NCBI RefSeq assembly: GCF_015207985.1
Contig: NZ_JADEVV010000031.1
Coordinates: 1-50,198 of the forward strand
Source of the DNA: Synechocystis salina LEGE 00031
Lineage (GTDB): Bacteria; Cyanobacteriota; Cyanobacteriia; Cyanobacteriales; Microcystaceae
Length of the DNA stretch: 50,198 nt
Direction: 5' to 3'
In this document: positions 7,878 through 19,159 of the stretch, in pieces
How positions within the stretch are numbered: position 1 is the first letter of the stretch
Layout of the letters: each line of letters opens with the position of its first letter
Notes under the pieces: generated by a model
What the model saw: only the letters and a program-made list of their open reading frames with translations
Database searches by the model: none
Told to the model about the DNA's origin: nothing
Translations under genes and position numbers: made by a program

Positions 7878-8750
7878 TTAATTGACAACAGTAATTGGTG
7901 AAGCTGAATTATTAATCCAACTTTTAACCCATCCACGACCCACATTAGCTTGACCACCAACTTGAATTAAGCCCTGAAGAATTGATATCAATATAGTGTG
8001 ATCTTCTTTTGTTAAGGAAGAATTTGTTAATATGTTATATCCCCAAGGAAAATAGAAAATTGTATCGCGTGGAATACAAATATCTGTCCAAAAAACTTCC
8101 GCCGCACCTTCTGGATTTATGCCATCACCATCCTGAATTTTGTTACGAATTTGTGTCCAAAGAGAGTGCTCCATTAAGGTATAAAAATCACTATCACATA
8201 AGACAATTCGATTATTACTCCAGTTAGTTTCTACAGTAGATTGTAATTGCTGAGGAAAATTAGAGACTAAGCTACAAATAGCTTTTTGCTCATCACTCAT
8301 TGCCAAGACATTAATTTGAGCGTCAGCAACAGAATAGTTTCCTGCTCGTATTCCAACAGCTTGATTAGAAAATTCTGGGCAATCCAAATTTACGAGATTT
8401 GCATGATCACGGATAAGAGAATGACAACTAACCCAAGTAAAAATATTACCTTGCCCGGCTAAAGATAGTGTCCGCATGGGAATCCAAAGTAATCGTGCGT
8501 CACCAAACCATACTTGATGAACACCCATTTGTCCTGCACTGTCTAGTTCTTTACCAAACCAAGTATTTGCAACACTTTGATCTAAATTAGCCAAATCATT
8601 ACGTAAGCTACCCCGTAGAGAGGAACCTGGGATATAAGGAAAATCAGTATGGGCTTCTCGGACAATATCTAAAACATTGCCGAGGTCTCCTTCCCCACCA
8701 CAGTGAATAGGAGACAAACTGTATAAATAACCAAGGTGAAAATCAGACAT
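7878..8750 (-). CDS. cmr4: Cmr4, backbone RAMP subunit
   Basis: This 290-residue RAMP protein starts MSDFHLGYLYSLSPIHCGGE, followed by DIVREAHTDFPYIPGSSLRG, the diagnostic Cmr4 N-terminus with H near residue 17 and the glycine-rich loop near residue 40. The C-terminal glycine-rich QVGGQANVGRGWV completes the RAMP fold. Cmr4 polymerises along the crRNA and cuts bound target RNA at 6-nt steps. The usual catalytic Asp lies just ahead of the PYIPGSS loop; D28 (DIV) or D36 (TDF) are candidates. It starts 80 nt after cmr3. Confidence 0.82.
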   Translation of the reverse strand: MSDFHLGYLYSLSPIHCGGEGDLGNVLDIVREAHTDFPYIPGSSLRGSLRNDLANLDQSVANTWFGKELDSAGQMGVHQVWFGDARLLWIPMRTLSLAGQGNIFTWVSCHSLIRDHANLVNLDCPEFSNQAVGIRAGNYSVADAQINVLAMSDEQKAICSLVSNFPQQLQSTVETNWSNNRIVLCDSDFYTLMEHSLWTQIRNKIQDGDGINPEGAAEVFWTDICIPRDTIFYFPWGYNILTNSSLTKEDHTILISILQGLIQVGGQANVGRGWVKSWINNSASPITVVN

Positions 8751-8830
8751 TTCTCTTAATTTTATAAAGTAAGTTAGTCAATCCATTAGTGGCTCATGCT
8801 TAGAGCCGATCGCCATAGTTAAACTGCCAA

Positions 8831-10556
<1,726 letters not shown>

Positions 10557-10568
10557 GGTCTTTTTCCC

Positions 10569-13500
10569 CTAGACAATTTGACGATTTCGTTTTACAAAAG
10601 CAGCGACTTTGAGCCAGTTCTTAGCTTCTTTTTCCCATTCATTATCCTTGGTGTGATTAGTGGTTTGCCAAAGTTTAATTAAAAAACAAGCTAAGCGAGA
10701 CCGCAAAATTGGCTCCAGACCTTCCTTGAGGTTACTGCGACGTTTTGTAAATGCATTGACCCAGGGCATGATGGCGTCATAAACGGGAATAGGGTGTTGG
10801 TCTAATAGGGTAGCCGCTGTTTCGCAGGTGGAAGCATCAATGTCTTCAATGTTGAGTAAGGCTTGCCATTGTTGGAACGTCTCAAACTTACAGGTGGCTT
10901 TGAGGACATTACCGTTGCCATAAAGCACCCGGACTTGCACGGCATCTTTGCCTTTGGGTTTGCCATCAAGATCATATTCATGGTCTTTGGCCCCTTCTTC
11001 TGCCTTCCACAAATTTTCTAAGGCGATCGCCAGAGGAACCGAATGGTGGGCGATGGTAATGCCAAAACTAATGGTGGCTTCATTGCCCATGGTAAAGAGA
11101 GGTCGTTTGGGAAAGCCCTCACAGGGGTCTTTTAATCGCCAATAGTGACCCGTATGATCAAATTCTCCTTGCTCATCCCGATCGCCACGAAAAGCCTGAC
11201 GAATATCCCAGAGCCAACTATCCCATTCCCACAGATTGCTATAGGCCAGTACGTCGTCCCCACCGCTGTAGATTAATCGGCCTGCATATCTTTGTTCTGT
11301 CAGATAGGGCGCTAACTGGTTGGAAAAATCCAGTAAGGCACGACTAAGAGCATTATGGGTAGCGGGCCCCATACGTTTTTTTTCATTGCTGAACGCTTCA
11401 AAAATCCTTTTAAACTCTTCCGATAAAGATAAAGTCTTAGAAAAGTAAGTCAATAATGTTTGAGGAAAATAATCTTTATAATTTTTCATCTTTGTTCCCT
11501 TCAACCATTCGCTCATCCCATCTCCATCGCCAGCCGCTAACACATACCAATTGGCTGGATTATTTTTAGGAAACAGCCGATCAAGACAATTTTGTAAATT
11601 CCTTCGATATTGAACTTTAATTTGACTAATTGCATTTTGTATTTGTGCTACCTCCTGACTATCTTGGGACTGTTTAGCTTTCTTTAACTCATCTTGAAGT
11701 TGCTGTAATTTCTCCGATTCTACATCTTCCACTAGCCAACCCGCATTCAATAATCGAGGATGGTATTTTTGGGGCTTTTTATCCATTAATGGAATCCCCC
11801 ACTTAGTTTTCATGCCATTAATAACATCTTCCGCCCAAGAAAACTCATCTAGGATCGTTTGGCAAGCCCGATCAAATTGCTGGCGATTAAGATCGTTGCC
11901 TGTATGAAGGTAACCTGCAACACCAGAGGTTAAATCAGGATAGGAAGCGGCAATAATCTTGAGTTTTTCCTCATCATCATTTTTAAGATGGAGTAGTTTT
12001 GCTAAAATCTTTTCCAACCCTCGTTTGACGGTTTCCGTGGCATTCAATTGTTCACTACCATCAAACAATCCAGCCTGTCTTTGCCAATAGTGTTGGGTTT
12101 CCCCTTCTGTGACCCAATCCCGTTGATGCTGAGTTGATTGAGGATGAACCACTGGCCCCATGCCAGAAATAGTTGACCGTGGCCCAAAGGCCGTTGGTAA
12201 TTTCCAATTGCGGGCATTCTTAACAGCACTGAGGGTAAATCTGGTTTGACCAAAGATGTCTGCCCACCAGGAACCTACATTTAAACTGCCTGCATAGTTA
12301 CGGTTGCGTTGTTTAATAAATTGCTCAGTCGATTTTTTAATAAATGCTAGTTCTTCTTGCTTAAATAAATCAGCATTAAACGCTTTATTTTGTTGATCTA
12401 TCCAATTATTTAATTCCTGTTCTTTTTCTGGAGTTTGGGTCGGAATACCCGCACTTTTTAAGCTGACATTAGTCGCATCACTCCCGATCGCCATCGCACT
12501 CCAATAAGTCTGCCACTGGGCATCTAGCCAATTTTTCCAAGTCGGATCGTTCGGATTTAAGTCTTTTTGCCAGTATCGATTATCCTGAAGTTCCTCAAAT
12601 ACTTGCTGGGCAATATCGCGCCAAGCACTCAGTAAATAATTCTTGGCTGATTGCATGGCCGCCGCAACTTTCTCTTTTGGCAGCACCAGCATGATTACAT
12701 TGGGAAAGCCAGCGGTTAACAGTTGGCGATCATTGGGTTGGGTAATCCACTGGTCAAACCCATAATCACCGTATTTTTCGAGTAACCAATGATCAATTAA
12801 TGGCTGACCGTAGAGGCTGGGGTAGAGGAAACAATCCGGGCCATATTGCTGAGCTAATTCCCAACACACCTTAGCGGATAAATAATGTAAGACCCATGAT
12901 CCAGCCCAAAAGTCTTTTATCTTGCGACTAGCTTTAATCAGTTCTTGAACAGGACTAAAGGTAAATACCGCCAGATAAGCCTGGGATTTAGGCGTATTTC
13001 GTGATCCTTTGGCAATGTCCTCGGCATTGGTGTCGTATCCAGCCAAAGCTCCTGCTAAAGCCGCCGTCATACTGGCATGACTCCAGATGGACGCATCAGG
13101 TAAACGAGTTTCCGCTGGCATTAATAAACTTTCTGCCCCAAACTCTTGAGCAACGGCTTCCGGCAAACATCGCCACAACCACCAAAAACAATCTTGCGCT
13201 TTTTCGGGAGCCTGACGCAGTTGGGTAGGCATCTGTTCGATTAGCGTTTGCTCCTTTTGATTTAAATATTGACGACGATTGCTTTGACCCAAAATTTCGT
13301 CGTGATTCGTGAATGTTAACGGCAGTTTTGCTCCAGATAGCAGGTGGCATAGGTTTAGCCCGTCGGTGTCGTAGTCTATAAACGTACCAATATGATGAAT
13401 AGCACCCCGATCACTAGCAGACGCAATTAAGTCGGACAGACCAACATGATCAAGCCAAGTGTTGCTTAGTTCACCTTCTTTTTTTTCTTCGCTTGATTTA

Positions 13501-13679
13501 GGCGATACCCAATTCTGCATACAGGCTAAAGATTGCCAAACTCCCTCGCCTCCTCTTCCAGAGTTATTATGCAGGGCTTTGAGGGCGGGGTCGTGGAGTA
13601 AACCCCAAATTTTTGCTTGCCAGTAAACTTCAGACACAGGCCGATTTCCTTCTGGTTTTGGGTTGCATAAAGAGTTCAA
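10569..13679 (-). CDS. cas10: Cas10 (Cmr2), large subunit with HD and GGDD
   Basis: A 1,036-residue Cmr2-type Cas10. The N-terminal HD region has KIWGLLHDPALKALH (H29-D30) and DLIASASDRGAIHH. The palm polymerase domain has IYSGGDDVLAY with GGDD at about residues 806-809. Both catalytic centres look intact, predicting target-dependent DNase activity and cyclic oligoadenylate synthesis. The frame opens at a TTG (13679). A GTG at 13637, with AAGGAAA eight nt ahead, would remove 14 residues and is an equally good start. It heads the minus-strand operon and diverges from the csx18-cas1-cas2 genes. The four-cysteine zinc motif often seen in Cmr2 was not located. Confidence 0.9.
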   Translation of the reverse strand: MNSLCNPKPEGNRPVSEVYWQAKIWGLLHDPALKALHNNSGRGGEGVWQSLACMQNWVSPKSSEEKKEGELSNTWLDHVGLSDLIASASDRGAIHHIGTFIDYDTDGLNLCHLLSGAKLPLTFTNHDEILGQSNRRQYLNQKEQTLIEQMPTQLRQAPEKAQDCFWWLWRCLPEAVAQEFGAESLLMPAETRLPDASIWSHASMTAALAGALAGYDTNAEDIAKGSRNTPKSQAYLAVFTFSPVQELIKASRKIKDFWAGSWVLHYLSAKVCWELAQQYGPDCFLYPSLYGQPLIDHWLLEKYGDYGFDQWITQPNDRQLLTAGFPNVIMLVLPKEKVAAAMQSAKNYLLSAWRDIAQQVFEELQDNRYWQKDLNPNDPTWKNWLDAQWQTYWSAMAIGSDATNVSLKSAGIPTQTPEKEQELNNWIDQQNKAFNADLFKQEELAFIKKSTEQFIKQRNRNYAGSLNVGSWWADIFGQTRFTLSAVKNARNWKLPTAFGPRSTISGMGPVVHPQSTQHQRDWVTEGETQHYWQRQAGLFDGSEQLNATETVKRGLEKILAKLLHLKNDDEEKLKIIAASYPDLTSGVAGYLHTGNDLNRQQFDRACQTILDEFSWAEDVINGMKTKWGIPLMDKKPQKYHPRLLNAGWLVEDVESEKLQQLQDELKKAKQSQDSQEVAQIQNAISQIKVQYRRNLQNCLDRLFPKNNPANWYVLAAGDGDGMSEWLKGTKMKNYKDYFPQTLLTYFSKTLSLSEEFKRIFEAFSNEKKRMGPATHNALSRALLDFSNQLAPYLTEQRYAGRLIYSGGDDVLAYSNLWEWDSWLWDIRQAFRGDRDEQGEFDHTGHYWRLKDPCEGFPKRPLFTMGNEATISFGITIAHHSVPLAIALENLWKAEEGAKDHEYDLDGKPKGKDAVQVRVLYGNGNVLKATCKFETFQQWQALLNIEDIDASTCETAATLLDQHPIPVYDAIMPWVNAFTKRRSNLKEGLEPILRSRLACFLIKLWQTTNHTKDNEWEKEAKNWLKVAAFVKRNRQIV

Positions 13680-13756
13680 AACAATTAGGCAACTTTGATT
13701 CCGTTAGCCTAGCGGACTTCCCTGGAAAAAGAACGAATTTTAGCTTTTCTTAATAC

Positions 13757-13784
13757 TTGTCTTTAAAAAACTTCATACTATTAT
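13757..13784 (+). promoter_or_regulatory. Promoter for the csx18-cas1-cas2 genes
   Basis: TTGTCT (13757-13762) and TATTAT (13779-13784) are 16 nt apart, giving a start near 13791 and a 45-nt leader. The -10 context TACTATTATGGAAGC is nearly repeated as TACTATTATGAAGC in the CRISPR leader (15416-15429), suggesting that adaptation genes and array share a promoter element. A GGGAGG follows at 13792-13797. No clear promoter for the divergent cas10 operon was found in the same interval. Confidence 0.55.
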
Positions 13785-13835
13785 GGAAGCAGGGAGGTTA
13801 GAATTTCGGCAACTTTCCTCGCCAGTACTCCTGCC

Positions 13836-14126
13836 ATGTATTCCCCTTCCCGGCTTCTGTTTGCCCGTAATCTCGTCTTGGCCATTGCCAACGGTCTAAT
13901 TACTTTGGTGATTTTGCTCATTGCCCCTTTGGGTTTGGCGGCGGTAATCATTAATACCCTATTGGTGGCTTGTTCAACTTTCTTTCTTAGTATTTTCGGT
14001 GATGCTGCGGTGCGCTGGTTACTCCAGGGCACTAATCCCCATGGCTTATCTGCTACTGCTAACCGTAATGCTGACATTGAGCCTCAGACTTCCCATCAAC
14101 CTACCCAAAGGCCGGATCGTTGGTGA
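13836..14126 (+). CDS. Small membrane protein, Csx18-like, coupled to cas1
   Basis: A 96-residue protein with a strongly hydrophobic core: FARNLVLAIANGLITLVILL, then APLGLAAVIINTLLVACSTF, most simply two membrane segments. A polar tail ending TSHQPTQRPDRW follows. Its TGA stop overlaps the GTG start of cas1 (tgGTGA), which strongly suggests translational coupling and a real gene. From memory, small proteins of this type next to cas1 in cyanobacterial type III loci are named Csx18, with no known function. The obvious inference is a membrane partner of the adaptation or signalling machinery, but nothing in the sequence proves this. Confidence 0.65.
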   Translation: MYSPSRLLFARNLVLAIANGLITLVILLIAPLGLAAVIINTLLVACSTFFLSIFGDAAVRWLLQGTNPHGLSATANRNADIEPQTSHQPTQRPDRW

Positions 14127-15112
14127 AAACTCTGTATGTTTCCCAGTCTGATTGTTATGTTTGCCTGAAAAAAGAGTTTCTTCTGGTGAAACGTCAGGAT
14201 CAGACTCTGGCGGAGGTGCAACTGCCTTTTTTGGAACAGGTATTGATTTTTGGTAAGGCCCAGATTACTACCCAGGCCATCCACGCTTGTCTTGGTCGTA
14301 ATATTCCCATCCTTTATCTTTCCCGCATGGGCTTTTGTTATGGCCGCATCATCGCCATTGAACGGGGTTATCGTCATCTCACCCGTTACCAGCAGGAACT
14401 AGGCTGGGAGCAACGGCTGATTACAGCTCGCACCATTGTGGCGGCTAAGGTTAAAAATAGTCGAGTTTTTCTGCAACGTCAGCATCGTAAACAGCCTACT
14501 CCGGCTCTCCAGTTGGCGATCGACGGACTAAAGCACTTTGTAGAATTGGCCGCTAAGGCAGAACACTTGCAGCAATTATTAGGCTATGAGGGCACAGCGG
14601 CTAATCTGTACTTCCAAGCTTGGGCAGACTGCATCGAAAATTCTGACTTTATCTTTTTTGGTCGTTCCCGTCGTCCCCCTGGTAATCCAGTTAATGCCAT
14701 GCTTAGTTTTGGCTATCAGGTGCTTTGGAACCATTTACTAACTTTGATTGAGTTGCAGGGGTTAGACCCCTATCAAGCTTGTCTACATCAAGGTTCGGAA
14801 CGTCATGCGGCCTTGGCTTCAGATCTAATTGAGGAGTTTCGAGCCCCCATAGTGGATTCTTTGGTTTTGTATATGATCAATCGTCGTTTGATCAATGCGG
14901 GAGAGGATTTTGTCTTCCAAAATGGTGGTTGTTTTCTCAATAGCTCCGGTAGAAGAAAATGGCTAGGCGCTTTTGTGGGCAGAATGGAGGAAGTTTTGTC
15001 TTTTAACCAGGGTGATTTTCCCCGCTGGCATTGTCTAATCGATCAAGTGAAAAAATATAAGGCTTTTGTTTATTCTCCTTCTAACAGTTATTCTCCTTTT
15101 TTAATTCGCTAA
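14123..15112 (+). CDS. cas1: Cas1 integrase
   Basis: A 329-residue Cas1 starting MKTLYVSQSDCYVCLKK from the GTG at 14123; a TTG at 14120 would add one residue, but the GTGA overlap with the upstream gene favours the GTG. Catalytic positions are visible: Glu in LGYEGTAANLYF, His in CLHQGSERHAALA, and the acidic pair in SDLIEEFRAPIVD. The typical RRPPGNPVNAMLSFGYQ loop is present. Cas1 with Cas2 integrates new spacers at the leader end of the array. The stop is 3 nt from the cas2 ATG. Confidence 0.93.
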   Translation: MKTLYVSQSDCYVCLKKEFLLVKRQDQTLAEVQLPFLEQVLIFGKAQITTQAIHACLGRNIPILYLSRMGFCYGRIIAIERGYRHLTRYQQELGWEQRLITARTIVAAKVKNSRVFLQRQHRKQPTPALQLAIDGLKHFVELAAKAEHLQQLLGYEGTAANLYFQAWADCIENSDFIFFGRSRRPPGNPVNAMLSFGYQVLWNHLLTLIELQGLDPYQACLHQGSERHAALASDLIEEFRAPIVDSLVLYMINRRLINAGEDFVFQNGGCFLNSSGRRKWLGAFVGRMEEVLSFNQGDFPRWHCLIDQVKKYKAFVYSPSNSYSPFLIR

Positions 15113-15115
15113 TTG

Positions 15116-15394
15116 ATGTTTCTCTATGTTATTGCCTACGATATTCCTGATGATCGCCGTCGTAAAAAGATGGCCGATTTATTGGAGGGTTATGGCCAAA
15201 GGGTGCAATATTCTGTTTTTGAATGTACGTTGTCTAAGTCTAAGTTTAATGAATTGCAAAAACGTCTCCGCAAAATTTATCAATCGGAGGAGGATAGTTT
15301 ACGCTTTTATCCTTTGTCTGGACATACCCTCACCCAGGTTGATATTTGGGGGGGACCACCGCTAACTAAGCCCCCCGGCTCGGTCATTGTTTAA
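15116..15394 (+). CDS. cas2: Cas2
   Basis: A 92-residue Cas2 starting MFLYVIAYDIPDDRRRKKMA with the conserved Asp of the first strand (YDI). QYSVFECTLSKSKFNEL and FYPLSGHTL complete the ferredoxin-like fold. I start at the ATG at 15116 rather than the preceding TTG, three nt after the cas1 stop. It is the structural partner of Cas1 in the integrase complex. The gene ends about 200 nt before the first repeat, so the leader begins at or within its end. Confidence 0.92.
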   Translation: MFLYVIAYDIPDDRRRKKMADLLEGYGQRVQYSVFECTLSKSKFNELQKRLRKIYQSEEDSLRFYPLSGHTLTQVDIWGGPPLTKPPGSVIV

Positions 15395-15600
15395 AATCTA
15401 TGCTAATTATTGGTGTACTATTATGAAGCTGGTGGAAAATCACTGTAATGCCCGTTTTTCGTTGGGAGCCTCGATGGTTTGCTGTATAAGGGTTTCAGCC
15501 GCTATTTTTGCGTTGAGCTTTTCCGATTATGGTCAATTTTTGCTGAGCCTCGCAGATGGTGGCTGGATACCTTGCTCCATAAGGGTTTAAAATGGGGTCA
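15395..15600 (+). promoter_or_regulatory. CRISPR leader with a duplicated motif
   Basis: This 206-nt non-coding stretch lies between cas2 and the first repeat. It carries an extended -10-like TACTATTATG (TATTAT at 15419-15424) almost identical to the cas1 operon promoter, but no good -35. It also holds two copies of a composite motif. GAGCCTCG (15466-15473) with ATAAGGGTTT (15486-15495) recurs as GAGCCTCG (15545-15552) with ATAAGGGTTT (15579-15588). The second copy ends 12 nt before the first repeat, in the zone where integrase-recognition motifs lie in other systems. An open frame across this stretch has no homology that I recognise and is probably not a gene. Confidence 0.65.
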
Positions 15601-18600
15601 CTCTCCACTCGTAGGAGAAACTAATAGATTGGAAACTATTCTTGGTATAACCTGAGGCAAAGCTGAAAGCCTTCTCTCCACTCGTAGGAGAAACTAATAG
15701 ATTGGAAACAAACTCATCGTACAACCACTGAGTGGCTACCTCGGGGCTCTCCACTCGTAGGAGAAACTAATAGATTGGAAACTTACATAGGCTTCATCTG
15801 CCCAGTCCATCAGACTACAGATGCTCTCCACTCGTAGGAGAAACTAATAGATTGGAAACTTACCTAGTGCGCCAAATAATTGAAGCGTTCGGGGGACTCT
15901 CCACTCGTAGGAGAAACTAATAGATTGGAAACTGGCGGGGAAAGCGTCTTGGGTATCAGGCCCAGTAGCTCTCCACTCGTAGGAGAAACTAATAGATTGG
16001 AAACTGGCGGGGAAAGCGTCTTGGGTATCAGGCCCAGTAGCTCTCCACTCGTAGGAGAAACTAATAGATTGGAAACCGGTGAAGCTGTATGGGATATGGC
16101 AGAACGTTGTGCTCTCCACTCGTAGGAGAAACTAATAGATTGGAAACTCTCTACTATCTCTTCAATGCTTATTAGTCCTTTATTACTCTCCACTCGTAGG
16201 AGAAACTAATAGATTGGAAACAGAGACAGGTTTAGAAGCGGGCTTTCTACATATAATCTCTCCACTCGTAGGAGAAACTAATAGATTGGAAACGGATATT
16301 CCCCTTTCATTCCGAGGTCATAAATTTTCTCTCCACTCGTAGGAGAAACTAATAGATTGGAAACCCGTTGCCATTCCCGTTTGCTTTGTACTCTGTCTTT
16401 TCCTGGGCTCTCCACTCGTAGGAGAAACTAATAGATTGGAAACCAGAACAAAGCGAGCAGACAGACAGAAACGTTCCAACTCTCCACTCGTAGGAGAAAC
16501 TAATAGATTGGAAACTTGGCTACTCGGAACACCTGTGATAGCCCAAAGGAACTCTCCACTCGTAGGAGAAACTAATAGATTGGAAACAAGCAGAGGCACC
16601 TGGTCGTACAACAGCTAAAACAGCACTCTCCACTCGTAGGAGAAACTAATAGATTGGAAACCCATGACCTGCAAGACGACCACGGGTAAACCCAGTCTCT
16701 CCACTCGTAGGAGAAACTAATAGATTGGAAACGGAGAAAGGTGTCCACAATGGAGATAATTATGTTCTCTCCACTCGTAGGAGAAACTAATAGATTGGAA
16801 ACCGGCACGGGCCGTAGGGGTACGTATATCCCTTGACCTCTCCACTCGTAGGAGAAACTAATAGATTGGAAACCTACCGTGTTGTCGCTTTTTAAAATCA
16901 GCCATAGCCACGACTCTCCACTCGTAGGAGAAACTAATAGATTGGAAACCGCGGTGGAGCCCTTCGGCACCGCCAATCGCTGCGCTCTCCACTCGTAGGA
17001 GAAACTAATAGATTGGAAACACTAGCGCATTATGATTGCCTTTAATCTTAACAAAAGAGCTCTCCACTCGTAGGAGAAACTAATAGATTGGAAACTTCGT
17101 TGTATTCAACTCGAAAGTCTTCCCTAGGGAACTCTCCACTCGTAGGAGAAACTAATAGATTGGAAACTTCCTGGCAAACGAATAACACATTCATGCTTTT
17201 TACTCTCCACTCGTAGGAGAAACTAATAGATTGGAAACTCTGTCTGCGTACTCAGCGGATTGACGCTGTACCTTGCGGCTCTCCACTCGTAGGAGAAACT
17301 AATAGATTGGAAACTCGTTGAGGGGTAGTCCGGTGACATCCCTCAACTGGCTCTCCACTCGTAGGAGAAACTAATAGATTGGAAACAGAAAAAGGGCGTG
17401 AGGCGGATTCGGTCTTTACTGTGATGCTTCTCTCCACTCGTAGGAGAAACTAATAGATTGGAAACTTAGATCTTCAACAAGCCACTAATGCTTTAGCCGA
17501 CACTCTCCACTCGTAGGAGAAACTAATAGATTGGAAACTTTGCCTGCAAACATTACCGTTGCTACAACAGCAACTCTCCACTCGTAGGAGAAACTAATAG
17601 ATTGGAAACCCAATGCCTTATCGGCGGCGGATGTGAACACCACGGCGCTCTCCACTCGTAGGAGAAACTAATAGATTGGAAACAGTCCGGGTTTTCCTGG
17701 TGGGGGGAACTAACACGGGCTCTCCACTCGTAGGAGAAACTAATAGATTGGAAACTTGGCGATCGCCGCATCGGGAATCTCGTCAACGACTCTCTCCACT
17801 CGTAGGAGAAACTAATAGATTGGAAACCCTGCCAGTGCGATTGAGTACTATTTTCTTCGCTACAACTCTCCACTCGTAGGAGAAACTAATAGATTGGAAA
17901 CTACCATCTGCGTGGCTACCCACGCAGACTTCATCCCCCCTCTCCACTCGTAGGAGAAACTAATAGATTGGAAACTGTAATTAATCTATAATGTTATGTG
18001 GATAGAATTCCTGTAATCACTCTCCACTCGTAGGAGAAACTAATAGATTGGAAACTATTTCGTCATAGACGATAGCTACAAAGTCCTCTATCTCTCCACT
18101 CGTAGGAGAAACTAATAGATTGGAAACACGAGCGGCACGGGCAGCCCGACGAGCAACCACTTGGTCAAACCACTCTCTCTCCACTCGTAGGAGAAACTAA
18201 TAGATTGGAAACCCCCTAGGTGTCTAAGGGCGGTATAGTTCATGAACTCTCCACTCGTAGGAGAAACTAATAGATTGGAAACGGTGCTGAACTTATGACC
18301 GGCTTTAACGGCGTAGAAGTTCTCTCTCCACTCGTAGGAGAAACTAATAGATTGGAAACCCGAAGACAAGCAGCCTTATCCTGCAGAGAAACTATATTTC
18401 TCTCCACTCGTAGGAGAAACTAATAGATTGGAAACATCGTTTCACACAATCACCTGCATCCCTTCTGCTTAAAGCTCTCCACTCGTAGGAGAAACTAATA
18501 GATTGGAAACTTAAGGAAATATTAATAACCTCCTCAAAATCATCTTCCTCTCCACTCGTAGGAGAAACTAATAGATTGGAAACACCGTTGGACAGTTGGA

Positions 18601-19042
18601 ATGTTGGTAATGTTACTAATATCTCTCCACTCGTAGGAGAAACTAATAGATTGGAAACCATTACCTGTTCCGTGCGTAGAGGAAAAGCATGACGCTGCTC
18701 TCCACTCGTAGGAGAAACTAATAGATTGGAAACAACAAAACAGGAAAAATGAACAAAAAAAAAGACCCTCTGGGGGTCTTGTTGGGGGACTCTCCACTCG
18801 TAGGAGAAACTAATAGATTGGAAACCCGACCCGACCTGACCCGGGTCCTGGCCCAGGCCCACTCTCCACTCGTAGGAGAAACTAATAGATTGGAAACTTG
18901 ATTAAATGCGACATCAGCTAACATTGCTCCATTAACTCTCCACTCGTAGGAGAAACTAATAGATTGGAAACACCTGAGGAAGGGAGGTTGATTGCTCCAG
19001 GTATTACTCTCCACTCGTAGGAGAAACTAATAGATTGGAAAC
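15601..19042 (+). repeat. CRISPR block A: 47 leader-proximal repeats of type A
   Basis: These repeats carry the loop ACTCGTA (positions 7-13) and A at position 26 (CTAATAGATTGG). All 47 appear identical over 36 nt. Spacers 5 and 6 (15933-15968 and 16005-16040) are identical copies. Confidence 0.95.
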
Positions 19043-19086
19043 AAATACTGCCGTGGCTGATCCGTTTAGACCCACTGAGATAACGT

Positions 19087-19122
19087 CTCTCCACTCGTAG
19101 GAGAAACTAATTGATTGGAAAC
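19087..19122 (+). repeat. Single hybrid CRISPR repeat between blocks A and B
   Basis: This repeat has the type A loop (ACTCGTA) but T at position 26 (CTAATTGATTGG) as in type B. It is the only one of its kind and lies exactly at the junction. Its loop and handle region match the PCC 6803 CRISPR3 repeat as I remember it. Confidence 0.95.
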
Positions 19123-19159
19123 TGACCTATATAGCCGCTACGTGCGGCAGGAGGCATGA

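Noticed and set aside
15387-15590. 67-codon ORF between cas2 and the array
   Set aside because: It covers the leader, which has duplicated non-coding motifs and a promoter-like element; no ribosome-binding site and no similarity recognised.
15844-19014. Several ORFs of 60-156 codons within the CRISPR array, with repeated SNLLVSPTSGE or FQSISFSYEWR segments
   Set aside because: The repeated segments are simply the CRISPR repeat read on the minus strand in two frames that happen to be open. The between-parts are spacers. No ribosome-binding sites or conserved products.
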